This document shows positions 1 to 14,100 of a stretch of 64,000 bases of DNA, piece after piece (the stretch's first letter is position 1; each line of letters opens with the position of its first letter). Below the pieces are notes generated by a model. That model was not told where the DNA came from. It did not search any database and worked only from the letters and a program-made list of their open reading frames with translations. The stretch covers positions 1 through 64,000 of the forward strand of contig NW_022148556.1 of assembly GCF_901933205.1 (NCBI RefSeq). Direction: 5' to 3'. The stretch is from Camarhynchus parvulus. Its lineage: Eukaryota > Chordata > Aves > Passeriformes > Thraupidae. The translations under genes and the position numbers were made by a program.

Positions 1-2100
1 CCAAAATTGGGAGATTTTCACCCAAAATTGGGAGATTTCAAGCCAGTACCCGGCCAGCAAACCCACGATCATCCTGCAAATGGGGCAAAAACGGGGATTT
101 TCGTCAAAAATGAGCAAAATTGGGAGATTTATTTAAAAATAATGGGGGATTGCAACCCAAAATTGGGAAATTTTCACCCAAAATTGGGAGATTTTCACCC
201 AAAATTGGGAGATTTCAAGCCAGTACCCGGCCAGCAGCCCCACGATCATCCTGGAAATGGGGCAAAAACCGGAAAAAACGGGGAGTTCTGTCAAAAATGA
301 GCAAAATTGGGAGATTTCAACACAAAACTGGGGGGTTTAAACTCAAAAATGAGAGATTTCACCCCAAAATTGGGAGATTTTAACTAAAAACCCCAGGATT
401 TTGCCCCCAAACCACCCCAAACCCAGGGGATTTCACCTCAAAAATGGGAGATTTTCATCAAAAATGGGGATTTCTATCAAAAATGGGGGGTTTTAGTTAA
501 AACTGGGAGATTTTCACCCAAAATTGGGAGATTTCAAGCCAGTACCCGGCCAGCAGCCCCACGATCATCCTGGAAATGGGGCAAAAACGGGAAACAACGG
601 GGATTTTCAACAAAAATGAGCAAAACTGGGAGATTTATTTAAAAATAATGGGGGATTGCAACCCAAAATTGGGAAATTTTCACCCAAAATTGGGAGATTT
701 TCACCCAAAATTGGGAGATTTATTTAAAAATAATGGGGGATTGCAACCCAAAATTGGGAGATTTCAACTCAAAATTGGGAGATTTCAACCCAGTACCCGG
801 CCAGCAAACCCACGATCATCCTGGAAATGGGGCAAAAACGGGGATTTTCCTCAAAAATGAGCAAAATTGGGAGATTTATTTAGAAATAATGGGGGATTGC
901 AACCCAAAATTGGGAGATTTTCACCCAAAATTGGGAGATTTCACCCCAGTACCCGGCCCGGCCCAGGAGCAGCCCGGCCAGCAGCCCCACGATCATCCTG
1001 CAAATGGGGCAAAAACGGGGATTTTCCTCAAAAATGAGCAAAAATGAGCAAAAATAATCAAAAATGGGGGTTTTATTTAAAAATAATGGGGGATTTGAAC
1101 CATAATTGGGAGATTTCAACCCAAAATTGGGAGATTTCAAGCCAGTACCCGGCCAGCAGCCCCACGATCATCCTGCAAATGGGGCAAAACCGGGGATTTT
1201 CGTCAAAAATGAGGCAAAATTGGGAGATTTATTTAAAAATAATGGGGGATTGCAACCCAAAATTGGGAGATTTCAACCCAAAATTGGGAGATTTTCACCC
1301 AAAATTGGGAGATTTCAAGCCAGTACCCGGCCAGCAGCCCCACGATCATCCTGCAAATGGGGCAAAAACGGGGATTTTCCTCAAAAATGAGCAAAAATGA
1401 GCAAAAATAATCAAAAATGGGGGTTTTATTTAAAAATAATGGGGGATTTCACCCCAAAAATGGGAGATTTTACACCAAGACCAGCCCAAAATGGGGGGAT
1501 TTCAGCCCAGTACCCGGCCAGCAAACCCACGATCATCCTGGAAATGGGGCAAAAACGGGGATTTTCATCAAAAATGAGCAAAATTGGGAGATTTATTTAA
1601 AAATAATGGGGGATTGCAACCCAAAATTGGGAAATTTTAACCCAAAATTGGGAGATTTTCACCCAAAATTGGGAGATTTTCACCCAAAATTGGGAGATTT
1701 TCACCCAAAATTGGGAGATTTCAACCCAGTACCCGGCCAGCAGCCCCACGATCATCCTGCAAATGGGGCAAAAACGGGAAACAACGGGGAGTTCTGTCAA
1801 AAATGAGCAAAATTGGGAGATTTAAACACAAAACTGGGGGGTTTTAACTCAAAAATGAGAGATTTCACCCCAAAATTGGGGGATTTTGCCCCCAAACCAC
1901 CCCAAAACTGGGGGATTTCTATCAAAAAACCGAGAGATTTTTATTAAAAAAATGGGGGGGTTAAAGTCAAAAATGGGAGATTAACACTCAAAATTGGGGG
2001 ATTTCTGTCAAAAATTTGGGATTTTAACCCAAAAATGGGAGATTTTCATCAAAAATGGGGAATTTCTGTCAAAAATGGGGAATTTCTGTCAAAAATGAGG
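1..2100. repeat. Minisatellite of YIF1B intron 6/7 carrying nine exon-7 copies
   Basis: About 18-bp motif CCCAAAATTGGGAGATTT, mixed with AATGGGGGATTGCAAC. Embedded minus-strand exon-7 copies with acceptor (TTTGCAG or TTTCCAG): 44-73, 221-250, 540-569, 791-820, 945-997 (full), 1143-1172, 1321-1350, 1508-1537, 1727-1756. The eight short copies share an identical 21-base internal deletion. Spacing is about 150-320 bp. Confidence 0.9.
945..997 (-). CDS. YIF1B: YIF1B exon 7 (best copy)
   Basis: Encodes [18 protein letters not shown], which corresponds to the family segment after GYKYVG. The acceptor is ATTTGCAG and the likely donor TGGG|GTGA. Eight other copies in this array (44-1756) all lack the same 21 bases (LLLGRAG), so this is the only one matching family length. 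The 3' boundary is uncertain by a base. Confidence 0.72.
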
Positions 2101-5100
2101 TAATTTTTGGGATATTTTGTAGCAATTTTTGTAGAACTTTTGTAGAATTTTTGTAGCAATTTTGTAGAATTTTTATAGCAATTTTGTAGAAATTTTTGTA
2201 GAAATTTTTGTAGAATTTTTGTAGAATTTTTGTAGAAATTTTTGTAGAATTTTTGTAGGAATTTTTATAGAATTTTTTGCAGATTTTGTGAGATTTTCCC
2301 ACAAATTTTTGCCGGATTTTTTTGGTGAAAATCCCGACAATTTTTTCCACCAATTTTTGCGAATTTCGTGAGATTTTGGCACGAATTTTTTTCCGGATTT
2401 TTCGAGGAATTTTGGTGGAAATTTCGCGATATTTCCTCGAGGTTTTTGGGATATTTTACTGAATTTTTGGCGGATTTTTGCCGGGTTGTTTTTGCGATTT
2501 TCCAGGGATTTTCCCCGGGGTATTTTTGGGGTAAAACCGGGGGATTTTGGCTCACCCACCCCACGTATTTGTATCCAGCGAAGGCCACGAGGTCGATGGG
2601 GGTCAGGTCGGTGCTGACGGTGACCAGGTAGAGGCTCAGCAGGATGCTCAGCACCTCGAGCAGCAGCCAGGCCAGCGCCGAGCTCGCCACCAGCCCCAGG
2701 CTGTCCGGGGAAAATCTGCAATTCGGGGAACATTTGGGGAAAACTGGGTGAAAATTGAGCAAAAACGGGTGAAAATCGGGTGAAAATTGAGCGAAAATCG
2801 GGTGAAAAACGGGGAAAAAACAGGGAAAAAATGGGTGAAAATTGGGAAAATTTGGGGGAAAATTGGAGGAAAAACAGGAATAAATTGGTGGGAAAATGGG
2901 GAAAAAATTGGGGGAAAAGTGAGGGAAAATGGGGAAAAAATTAGGGGAAAAATGCGGGAAAATGGGGAAAATTGGGGGGAAAATGGGAAAAATTGGGGAA
3001 AAATTGGGTGAAAAACAGGAAAAAATTGGGGAAAATTGAATGAAAATGGGGGAAAAATGGGGAACAAACTTGGGGGAAAACTTGGGAAAAATTGGGGGAA
3101 AATTGGGTAAAAAACGAGGAAGAAATTGGGAGAAATTGGGGGAATATTGGGTGAAAATTGGGGGAAAAATGGGGAAAAAATGGGAAAAATTGGGTGAAAA
3201 TCGGGTGAAAAACGGGGAAAAACTGAGAAAAATTCTGATTTTTGGAGGGTTTTTTGTTTTGTTTATTTGGGGATTTTTGGAGGATTTTGGGGGGGTTTTT
3301 GAGGTTTTTTTGGGGGATTTTTGGGGGTTTGTTGGGGTTTTTGGGGTGGGTTTGGCTCAGCAGGATGCTCAGCACCTCGAGCAGCAGCCAGGCCAGCGCC
3401 GAGCTCGCCACCAGCCCCAGGCTGGCCGGGGAAAATCTGCAATTCGGGGAACATTTGGGGAAAACTGGGTGAAAATTGAGCAAAAATCGGGTGAAAATCG
3501 GGGAAAAAACAGGGAAAAAATGGGTGAAAATTGGGGAAATTTTGGGGGAAAATTGGAGGAAAAACGGGAATAAATTGGTGGGAAAATGGGGAAAAAATTG
3601 GGGGAAAAGTGGGGGAAAATGGGGAAAAAATTAGGGGAAAAATGCGGGAAAATGGGGAAAAATTGGGGGGAAAAATGGGAAAAATTGGGGAAAAATTGGG
3701 TGAAAAACAGGAAAAAATTGGGGAAAATTGAATGAAAATGGGGGAAAAATGGGGAACAAACTTGGGGGAAAACTTGGGAAAAATTGGGGGAAAATTGGGT
3801 AAAAAACGAGGAAAAAATTGGGAGAAATTGGGGAATATTGGGTGAAAATTGGGGGAAAAATGGGGAAAAAATGGGAAAAATTGGGTGAAAATCGGGTGAA
3901 AAACGGGGAAAAACTGGAGAAAAATTCTGATTTTTGGAGGGTTTTTTGTTTTGTTTATTTGGGGATTTTTGGAGGAGTTTTTGGGGGTTTTTGAGGTTTT
4001 TTTGGGGTTTTTTGGGGGTTTGTTGGGGTTTTGGGGTGGGTTTGGCTCAGCAGGATGCTCAGCACCTCGAGCAGCAGCCAGGCCAGCGCCGAGCTCGCCA
4101 CCAGCCCCAGGCTGGCCGGGGAAAATCTGCAATTCGGGGAACATTTGGGGAAAACTGGGTGAAAATTGAGCAAAAATCGGGTGAAAATCGGGTGAAAATT
4201 GAGCGAAAATCGGGTGAAAAACGGGGAAAAAACAGGGAAAAAATGGGTGAAAATTGGGGAAAATTTGGGGGAAAATTGGAGGAAAAACGGGAATAAATTG
4301 GTGGGAAAATGGGGAAAAAATTAGGGGAAAAATGCGGGAAAATGGGGAAAATTGGGGGAAAAATGGGAAAAATTGGGGAAAAATTGGGTGAAAAACAGGA
4401 AAAAATTGGGGAAAATTGAATGAAAATGGGGGAAAAATGGGGAACAAACTTGGGGGAAAACTTGGGAAAAATTGGGGGAAAATTGGGTAAAAAACGAGGA
4501 AAAAATTGGGAGAAATTGGGGAATATTGGGTGAAAATTGGGGGAAAAATGGGGAAAAAATGGGGAAAAATTGGGAAAAATTGGGTGAAAATCGGGTGAAA
4601 AACGGGGAAAAAACGGAGAAAAAATCGAATTTTTGGAGGGTTTTTTGTCTTGTTTATTTGGGGATTTTTGGAGGATTTTTGGGGGGATTTTTGAGGTTTT
4701 TTTGGAGGGATTTTTTGGGGGATTTTTGGGGTTTTTGGGGGAGTTTTGGGGGGTTTGTTGGGGTTTTTGGGGTGGGTTTGGCTCAGCAGGATGCTCAGCA
4801 CCTCGAGCAGCAGCCAGGCCAGCGCCGAGCTCGCCACCAGCCCCAGGCTGGCCGGGGAAAATCTGAAAATTTAACCCGAAATTTTAGGGTTTTAGGTGGG
4901 AAAAAATTGGGAAAAAATCCAGTGAAAATTGGGGAAAATTTGGGGGAAAATTGGGTGAAAAATGGGGAAAAACAGGGGAAAATCGGGTGAAAATTGAGTG
5001 AAAAATCAGGTGAAAAACGTGGAAAAAATGGGAAAAAATTGGGTGAAAATTGGGAAAAAATCGGGTCCAAATTGGCTGAAAATTGAGGAAAATTTGGGGA

Positions 5101-8100
5101 AAAATCGGGTGAAAAACGGGGAAAAATGGGTGAAAAATGGGAAAAATTGGGTGAAAATTGGGGGAAACTTGGGGGAAAATTTGGGGGAAATTGGGTGAAA
5201 AACGGGAAAAAATTGGGGAAAATTGAATGAAAATGGGGGAAAAATGGGGAACAAACTTGGGGAAAACTTGGGAAAAATTGGGGGAAAATTGGGTAAAAAA
5301 CGAGGAAAAAATTGGGAGAAATTGAGGGAATATTGGGTGAAAATTGGGGGAAAAATGGGGAAAAAATGGGAAAAATTGGGAAAAATCGGGTGAAAATCGG
5401 GTGAAAAACGGGGAAAAAACTGAGAAAAAATCGAATTTTTGGAGGGTTTTTTGTCTTGTTTATTTGGGGATTTTTGGAGGATTTTTGGGGGGAATTTTGA
5501 GGTTTTTTTGGGGGGATTTTTGGGGGAATTTTGGGGTTTTTGGGGATTTTGGGGGTTTGTTGGGGTTTTTGGGGTGGGTTTGGCTCAGCAGGATGCTCAG
5601 CACCGAGCAGCAGCCAGGCCAGCGCCGAAGCCCACCAGCCCCAGGCTGGCGGGGAAAATCTGCGGAGTGGGAACATTTGGGGAAAACTGGGTGAAAATTG
5701 AAAAAAAACCGGTGAAAATCGGGTGAAAATTGAGCGAAAATCGGGTGAAAAACGGGGAAAAAACAGGGAAAAAATGGGTGAAAATTGGGGAAATTTGGGG
5801 AAAAATCGGGTGAAAAACGGGGAAAAATGGGTGAAAAATGGGAAAAATTGGGTGAAAATTGGGGGAAATTTGGGGGAAAATTTGGGGGGAAATTGGGTGA
5901 AAAATGGGAAAAAATTGGTGGAAAAATGGGTGAAAAATGGGGAAAAATTGGAGGAAATTGGGGAAAAATTGGGAGAAAATCGGGTGAAAAACGGGGAAAA
6001 ACTGAGAAAAATTCGGATTTTTGGAGGGTTTTTTGTTTTGTTTATTTGGGGATTTTGGAGGATTTTGGGGGCTTTGAGGTTTTTGGGGGATTTTTGGGGG
6101 TTTGTTGGGGTTTTTGGGGTGGGTTTGGCTCAGCAGGATGCTCAGCACCTCGAGCAGCAGCCAGGCCAGCGCCGAGCTCGCCACCAGCCCCAGGCTGGCC
6201 GGGGAATATCTGAAAATTTAACCCGAAATTTTAGGGTTTTAGGTGGGAAAAATTGGGAAAAATCCAGTGAAAATTGGGGGAAAATTTGGGGAAAATTGGG
6301 TGAAAAATGGGGAAAAAACGGGTGAAAAACAGGGAAAAAACAGGGGAAAATCGGGTGAAAATTGAGTGAAAAATCAGGTGAAAAACGGGGAAAAAATGGG
6401 AAAAAATCAAATGAAAATTGGGAAAAAATCGGGTCCAAATTGGCTGAAAATTGAGGAAAATTTGGGGAAAAATCGGGTGAAAAACGGGGAAAAATGGGTG
6501 AAAAATGGGAAAAATTGGGTGAAAATTGGGGGAAACTTGGGGGAAAATTTGGGGGAAATTGGGTGAAAAATGGGAAAAAATTGGGGAAAATTGAATGAAA
6601 ATGGGGGAAAAATGGGGAACAAACTTGGGGGAAAACTTGGGAAAAATTGGGGGAAAATTGGGTAAAAAACGAGGAAAAAATTGGGAGAAATTGAGGGAAT
6701 ATTGGGTGAAAATTGGGGGAAAAATGGGGAAAAAATGGGGAAAAAATGGGGAAAAATCGGGTGAAAATCGGGTGAAAATCGGGTGAAAAACGGGGAAAAA
6801 ACTGGAGAAAAAATCGAATTTTTGGAGGGTTTTTTGTCTTGTTTATTTGGGGATTTTTGGAGGATTTTTGGGGGGAATTTTGAGGTTTTTTTGGGGGGAT
6901 TTTTGGGGGATTTTTGGGGTCTTTGGGGAGTTTTGGGGGTTTGTTGGGGTTTTGGGGTGGGTTTGGCTCAGCAGGATGCTCAGCACCTCGAGCAGCAGCC
7001 AGGCCAGCGCCGAGCTCGCCACCAGCCCCAGGCTGGCCGGGGAAAATCTGAAAATTTAACCCGAAATTTCAGGGTTTTAGGTGGGAAAAATTGGGAAAAA
7101 ATCGGGTGAAAATTGGGGAAAATTTGGGGGAAAATTGGGTGAAAAATGGGGAAAAAACGGGTGAAAAACAGGGAAAAAACAGGGGAAAATCGGGTGAAAA
7201 TTGAGTGAAAAATCAGGTGAAAAACGGGGAAAAAATGGGAAAAATTCGGGTGAAAATCGGGGAAAAAACGCGGAAAAAACGGGGAAAAGGGGTGAAAAAT
7301 GGGAAAAAAATCGGGTGAAAATTGGGAAAAATCAGGTGCAAATTGGCTGAAAATTGAGGAAAATTTGGGGAAAAAATGGGGTGAAAAACGGGGAAAAATG
7401 GGTGAAAATGGGAAAATTGGGTGAAAATTGGGGAAATTTGGGGAAAATTTGGGGGAAATTGGGTGAAAAATGGGAAAAAATTGGTGGAAAATGGGTGAAA
7501 AATGGGGAAAAATTGGAGGAAATTGGGGAAAAATTGGGAGAAAATCGGTGAAAACGGGGGAAAAACTGAGAAAAATCCTGATTTTTGGAGGGTTTTTTGT
7601 TTTGTTTATTTGGGGATTTTTGGAGGATTTTTGGGGGGATTTTTGAGGTTTTTTTGGAGGATTTTTGGGGGGGTTTTTGAGGTTTTTTTGGGGGATTTTT
7701 GGGGGGTTTGTTGGGGTTTTGGGGTGGGTTTGGCCTCAGCAGGATGCTCAGCACTCGAGCAGCAGCCAGGCCAGCGCGAAGCCACCAGCCCCAGGCTGGC
7801 CGGGGAATATCTGAAAATTTAAACCCGAAATTTTAGGGTTTTAGGTGGGAAAAAATTGGGAAAAAATCCAGTGAAAATTGGGGAAAATTTGGGGGAAAAT
7901 TGGGTGAAAAATGGGGAAAAAACGGGTGAAAAACAGGGAAAAAACAGGGGAAAATCGGGTGAAAATTGAGTGAAAAATCAGGTGAAAACGGGGAAAAAAT
8001 GGGAAAAAATCAAATGAAAATTGGGAAAAATCGGGTCCAAATTGGCTGAAAATTGAGGAAAATTTGGGGAAAAATCGGTGAAAACGGGAAAAATGGGTGA

Positions 8101-11100
8101 AAAATGGGAAAAATTGGGTGAAAATTGGGGAAACTTGGGGAAAATTTGGGGGAAATTGGGTGAAAAATGGGAAAAAATTGGGGAAAATTGAATGAAAATG
8201 GGGAAAATGGGGAACAAACTTGGGGAAAACTTGGGAAAAATTGGGGAAAAATTGGGTAAAACGAGGAAAAAAATTGGGGAGAAATTGAGGAATATTGGGT
8301 GAAAATTGGGGAAAAATGGGAAAAAATGGGGAAAAAATGGGGAAAAATCGGGTGAAAATCGGGTGAAAATCGGGTGAAAACGGGGAAAAACGGAGAAAAA
8401 AGAAGAAATTTTTGGAGTGGTTTTTGTCTTGTTTATTTGGGATTTTTTGATGATTTTTGGGGATTTTGAGGTTTTTGGGGATTTTGGGGGTTTTTGGGGT
8501 TTTGGGGAGTTTTGGGGGTTTGTTGGGGCTTTGGGGTGGGTTTGGCTCAGCAGGATGCTCAGCACCTCGAGCAGCAGCCAGGCCAGCCGCCGAAGCTCGA
8601 GCCACCAGCCCCAGGCTGGCCGGGGAAAAATCTGAAAATTTAACCCGAAATTTCAGGGTTTTAGGTGGGAAAAAATTGGGAAAAAATCGGGTGAAAATTG
8701 GGGAAAATTTGGGGGAAAATTGGGTGAAAAATGGGGAAAAAACGGGTGAAAAACAGGGAAAAAACAGGGGAAAATCGGGTGAAAATTGAGTGAAAAATCA
8801 GGTGAAAAACGGGGAAAAAATGGGAAAAATTCGGGTGAAAATCGGGGAAAAAACGCGGAAAAAACGGGGAAAAGGGGTGAAAAATGGGAAAAAATCGGGT
8901 GAAAATTGGGAAAAAATCAGGTGCAAATTGGCTGAAAATTGAGGAAAATTTGGGGAAAAATGGGGTGAAAAACGGGGAAAAATGGGTGAAAAATGGGAAA
9001 AATTGGGTGAAAATTGGGGGAAATTTGGGGGAAAATTTGGGGAAATTGGGTGAAAAATGGGAAAAAATTGGTGGAAAAATGGGTGAAAAATGGGGAAAAA
9101 TTGGAGGAAATTGGGGAAAAATTGGGAGAAAATCGGGTGAAAAACGGGGAAAAACTGAGAAAAATTCTGATTTTTGGAGGGTTTTTTGTTTTGTTTATTT
9201 GGGGATTTTTGGAGGATTTTGGGGGGGTTTTTGAGGTTTTTTTGGGGGATTTTTGGGGGTTTGTTGGGGTTTTTGGGGTGGGTTTGGCTCAGCAGGATGC
9301 TCAGCACCTCGAGCAGCAGCCAGGCCAGCGCCGAGCTCGCCACCAGCCCCAGGCTGGCCGGGGAATATCTGAAAATTTAACCCGAAATTTTAGGTTTTAG
9401 GTGGGAAAAATTGGGAAAAAATCCAGTGAAAATTGGGGGAAAATTTGGCGAAAATTGGGTGAAAATGGGGAAAAACGGGTGAAAAACAGGGAAAAAACAG
9501 GGGAAAATCGGGTGAAAATTGAGTGAAAAATCAGGTGAAAAACGGGGAAAAAATGGGAAAAAATAAAATGAAAATTGGGAAAAAATCGGGTCCAAATTGG
9601 CTGAAAATTGAGGAAAATTTGGGGAAAAATCGGGTAAAAACGGGGAAAAATGGGTGAAAAATGGGAAAAATTGGGTGAAAAATTGGGGAAACTTGGGGAA
9701 AATTTGGGGAAATTGGGTGAAAAACGGGAAAAAATTGGGGAAAATTGAATGAAAATGGGGGAAAAATGGGGAACAAACTTGGGGGAAAACTTGGGAAAAA
9801 TTGGGGGAAAATTGGGTAAAAAACGAGGAAAAAATTGGGAGAAATTGGGGGAATATTGGGTGAAAATTGGGGGAAAAATGGGGAAAAAATGGGGAAAAAA
9901 TTGGGGAAAATCGGTGAAAATCGGTGAAAACGGGGAAAAACTGAGAAAAATCGGAATTTTTGGAGGGTTTTTTGTCTTGTTTATTTGGGGATTTTTTGGA
10001 GGATTTTTGGGGGATTGAGGTTTTGGGGATTTTGGGGATTTTTGGGGTTTTTGGGGGATTTTTGGGGGTTTGTTGGGGTTTTTGGGGTGGGTTTGGCTCA
10101 GCAGGATGCTCAGCACCTCGAGCAGCAGCCAGGCCAGCGCCGAGCTCGCCACCAGCCCCAGGCTGTCCGGGGAAAATCTGCAATTCGGGGAACATTTGGG
10201 GAAAATTGGGTGAAAATTGAGCAAAAATCGGGTGAAAACGGGAAAAACAGGGAAAAATGGGTGAAAATTGGGGAAATTTTGGGGAAAATTGGAGGAAAAC
10301 GGAATAAATTGGTGGAAAAATGGGGAAAAAATTGGGGAAAAACGGGGAAAATGGGGAAAATTGGGGAAAATGGGAAAATTGGGAAAAATTAGGTGAAAAC
10401 AGGAAAAAAATTGGAAAAATTGAATGAAAATGGGGAAAAATGGGGAACAAACTTGGGGGAAAACTTGGGAAAAATTGGGGGAAAATTGGGTAAAAAACGA
10501 GGAAAAAATTGGGAGAAATTGGGGGAATATTGGGTCAAAATTGGGGGAAAAATGGGGAAAAAATGGGAAAAATTGGGTGAAAATCGGGTGAAAACGGGGA
10601 AAACCGGAGAAAAAATCGAATTTTTGATGGGTTTTTGTCTTGTTGATTTTTATTTTGGGGATTTTGGAGGATTTTTGGGGGGGTTTTTGAGGTTTTTTGG
10701 GGGGATTTTTGGGGGGTTTGTTGGGGTTTTTGGGGTGGGTTTGGCTCAGCAGGATGCTCAGCAGCAGCCTGGCCAGCGCCGAGCTCGCCACCAGCCCCAG
10801 GCTGGCCGGGGAAAATCTGCAATTCGGGGAACATTTGGGTGAAAAACAGGAAAAAATTAGGGAAAAAAAGGGGGAAAAATGGGAAAAAATTGGGTGAAAA
10901 TTGAGCGAAAATCGGGTGAAAAATGGGGAAAAAACGGGAAAAAATCGGGTGAAAATTGGGAATAAATTGGTGGGAAAATGGGGAAAAAATTGGGGGAAAA
11001 ATGGGGGAAAATGGGGAAAATTGTGAGAAAATTGGGTGAAAATCGGGTGAAAACGGGAAAAAACGGGGGAAAAAAGCGGGAAAAATGGGAAACAATCGGG

Positions 11101-14100
11101 TGAAAGTTGGGGAAAATTTGGGGGAAAATTGGGTGAAAAATGGGGGAAAAAATTGGTGGAAAAATGGGGAAAAAATTGGGGGAAAAGTGGGGGAAAATGG
11201 GGAAAATTGGGTGAAAGATGGGAAAAATTGGGAGAAAATTGAGTGAAAATTGGGTGAAAGATGGGAAAACTTGGGTGAACATTGGGGAAAAGTTGGTGGA
11301 AAAATGGGGAAAAATTTGGGGGAAAATTGGGGAAAATTAGGTGAAAAATGGGGGAAAACTGGAGAAAAATTGGGGAAAAATTGGGTGAAAATTGAGTGAA
11401 AATCGGGTGAAAATTGGGGAAAATTTGGGGAAAATTGGGGAAAATTTGGGGAAAATTGGGGAAAATTTGGGAAAAAATCTGGTGAAAATCGGGGAAAAAC
11501 GGAAAAACGGGTGAAAAATGGGAAAAATTGGGGGAAGACTGGGAGAAAAATGGGAAAAATTGGGAGAAAATTGGGTGAAAAACGGGGAAAATTGGAGAAA
11601 AGTTGTGGGGAAAATTGGGTGAAAAATGGGTGAAAAACGGGGAGAAAATGGGTAAAAAATGGGTGAAAAACTGGGAAAAAATTGGGGGAAAAATGGGGAA
11701 AAAATGGGGAAAAATTGGGAGAAAATTGGGAGAAAATCAGGTGAAAAACGGGGAAAAACAGAGGAAAAATTCCGATTTTTTGAGGGTTTTTTGTTTTGTT
11801 TATTTGGGGATTTTTGGAGGATTTTTTGGGGGATTTTTGGGATTTTTGGGGGATTTTTGGGGGGTTTGTTGGGGTTTTTGGGGTGGGTTTGGCTCCCTTT
11901 TTGGGGGAAAAAGGGAATTTTTGGGGAGAAAAAAGGGAATTTTTTAGGGGTAAAAAAAGGAATTTTCGAGGGAAAAAGGAGGAATTTTGGGGGAAAAAGG
12001 GAATTATTGGGGGAAAAAGGAATTTTATTTTTGGAGAAAAAAAGGGAATTTTGGGAGAAAAAAGGTGGAATTTTGGGGGGGAAAAACGGGAATTTGAGGG
12101 GGAAAAAATGAATTTTTAGTGGAAAAAAGGGGAATTCTTTTGGGGGGAAAAAAGGGAATTTTTTGGGGTAAAAAAGGGGGAATTTGGGGGGGAAAAAAAG
12201 GGAATTTTTGGCAAAAAAGAAGGGAATTTTTGGGGGAAAAAAGGGAATTTTGGGGGTAAAAAGGAATTTTTGGGGAGAAAAGAGGGGAATTTTTGGGGGT
12301 AAAAAATGGAATTTTTGGGGGTAAAAAGGGAATTTTGGGGGTAAAAAAAGGGAATTTTTGGGGTGAAAAAGGGTATTTTTTGGGGTGAAAAAGGGAATTT
12401 TTTGGGGTGAAAAAGGGAATTTTTGGGGGGTAAAAAAGGGAATTTTTGGGGAAAAAATGAATTTCTAGTGGAAAAAAGAGGAATTCTTTTTGGGGAAAAA
12501 AAGGGAATTATTGGGGGAAAAAGGAATTTTTTTTTGGGGGGTAAAAAAGGGAATTTTTGGGGTAAAAAGGGAATTTTGGGGGTAAAAGGGGAATTTTTGG
12601 GGTAAAAAAGGGAATTTTGGGGGTAAAAAGGGAAATTTTTTGGGGAAAAATGAATTTTTAGTGGAAAAAAGAGGAATTCTTTTGGGAAAAAAAAGGAATT
12701 ATTGGGGGAAAAAGGAATTTTGTTTTTGGGGGGTAAAAAGGGAATTTTTGGGGGGAAAAGGAATTTTTGGGGGGGAAAAAAGGGAATTTGAGGGGGAAAA
12801 ATGAATTTTTAGTGGAAAAAAGGGGAATTCTTTTGGGTGCAAAAAAGGATTTTTTGGGGGTAAAAAGGGAATTTTGGGGGAAAAAAGGGAATTTTGGGGG
12901 GAAAAAAGGGAATTTTGGGGGTAAAAAAGGGAATTTTGGGGGGAAAAAAGGGAATTTTGGGAAGAAAAAGGGAATTTTTGGCAAAAAAGAAGGGAATTTT
13001 TTGGTGAAAAAAAGGAAATTTTGGGGGTAAAAAGGGAATTTTTTTGGGGAGAAAAGAGGGGAATTTTTGGGGGGAAAAAAGGGGGAATTTTGGGGGGAAA
13101 AAAGGGAATTTTTGAAAAAAAAAAGGGAATTTTTGGGGGTAAAAAGGGGAATTTTTTGGGGGTAAAAAGGGGAATTTTTGGGGGTGAAAAAGGGAATTTT
13201 GGGGGTAAAAAAGGGAATTTTTGGGGAAAAAATGAATTTTTTGTGGAAAAAAAAGGAATTCTTTTTGTGGAAAAAAAGGGAATTATTGGGGGGAAAAAGG
13301 AATTTTGTTTTTGGGGGGAAAAAAGGGAATTTTTGGGGTAAAAAAGGAATTTTGGGGGGTAAAAAGGGAATTTTTTGGGGGAGAAAAGAGGGGAATTTTT
13401 GGGGGTAAAAAATGGAATTTTTGGGGTAAAAAAGGGAATTTTTGGGGTGAAAAAAGGGAATTTTTGGGGTGAAAAAGGGAATTTTTTGGGGTGAAAAAGG
13501 GAATTTTTGAGGGGTAAAAAAGGGAATTTTTGGGGAAAAAATGAATTTCTAGTGGAAAAAAGAGGAATTCTTTTTGGGGAAAAAAAGGGAATTATTGGGG
13601 GAAAAAGGAATTTTTGTTTTGGGGGGGTAAAAGGGAATTTTTGGGGTAAAAAAGGGAATTTTGGGGGTAAAAAAGGGAAATTTTTTGGGGAAAAAAGGGG
13701 GAATTTTGGGGGGAAAAAAGGGAATTTTTGAAAAAAAAAAAGGGAATTTTTTGGGGGTAAAAAGGGGAATTTTTTGGGGGTAAAAAGGGGAATTTTTTGG
13801 GGGTAAAAAGGGGAATTTTTTGGGGGTAAAAAGGGAATTTTGGGGGTAAAAAAGGGAATTTTGTACCTGTTTTGGGTGCCCAGAGCGAGGCCGGCCAGGA
13901 GGATGTAGGTGAGGAAAGCCATGGCTGGGAGGGAGAAATTGGGGAATTTGGGGTTTTTGGGGGAATTTTGGGGCTTTTTTTGGGGAATTTTGGGAATTTT
14001 GGGGTTTTTTGGGGGAATTTTGGGGAATTTGGGGAGGTTTTTTTGGGAATTTTGGAGCTTTTTTTGGAATTATTGGGAATTTTGGGGGGGGAATTTTGGA

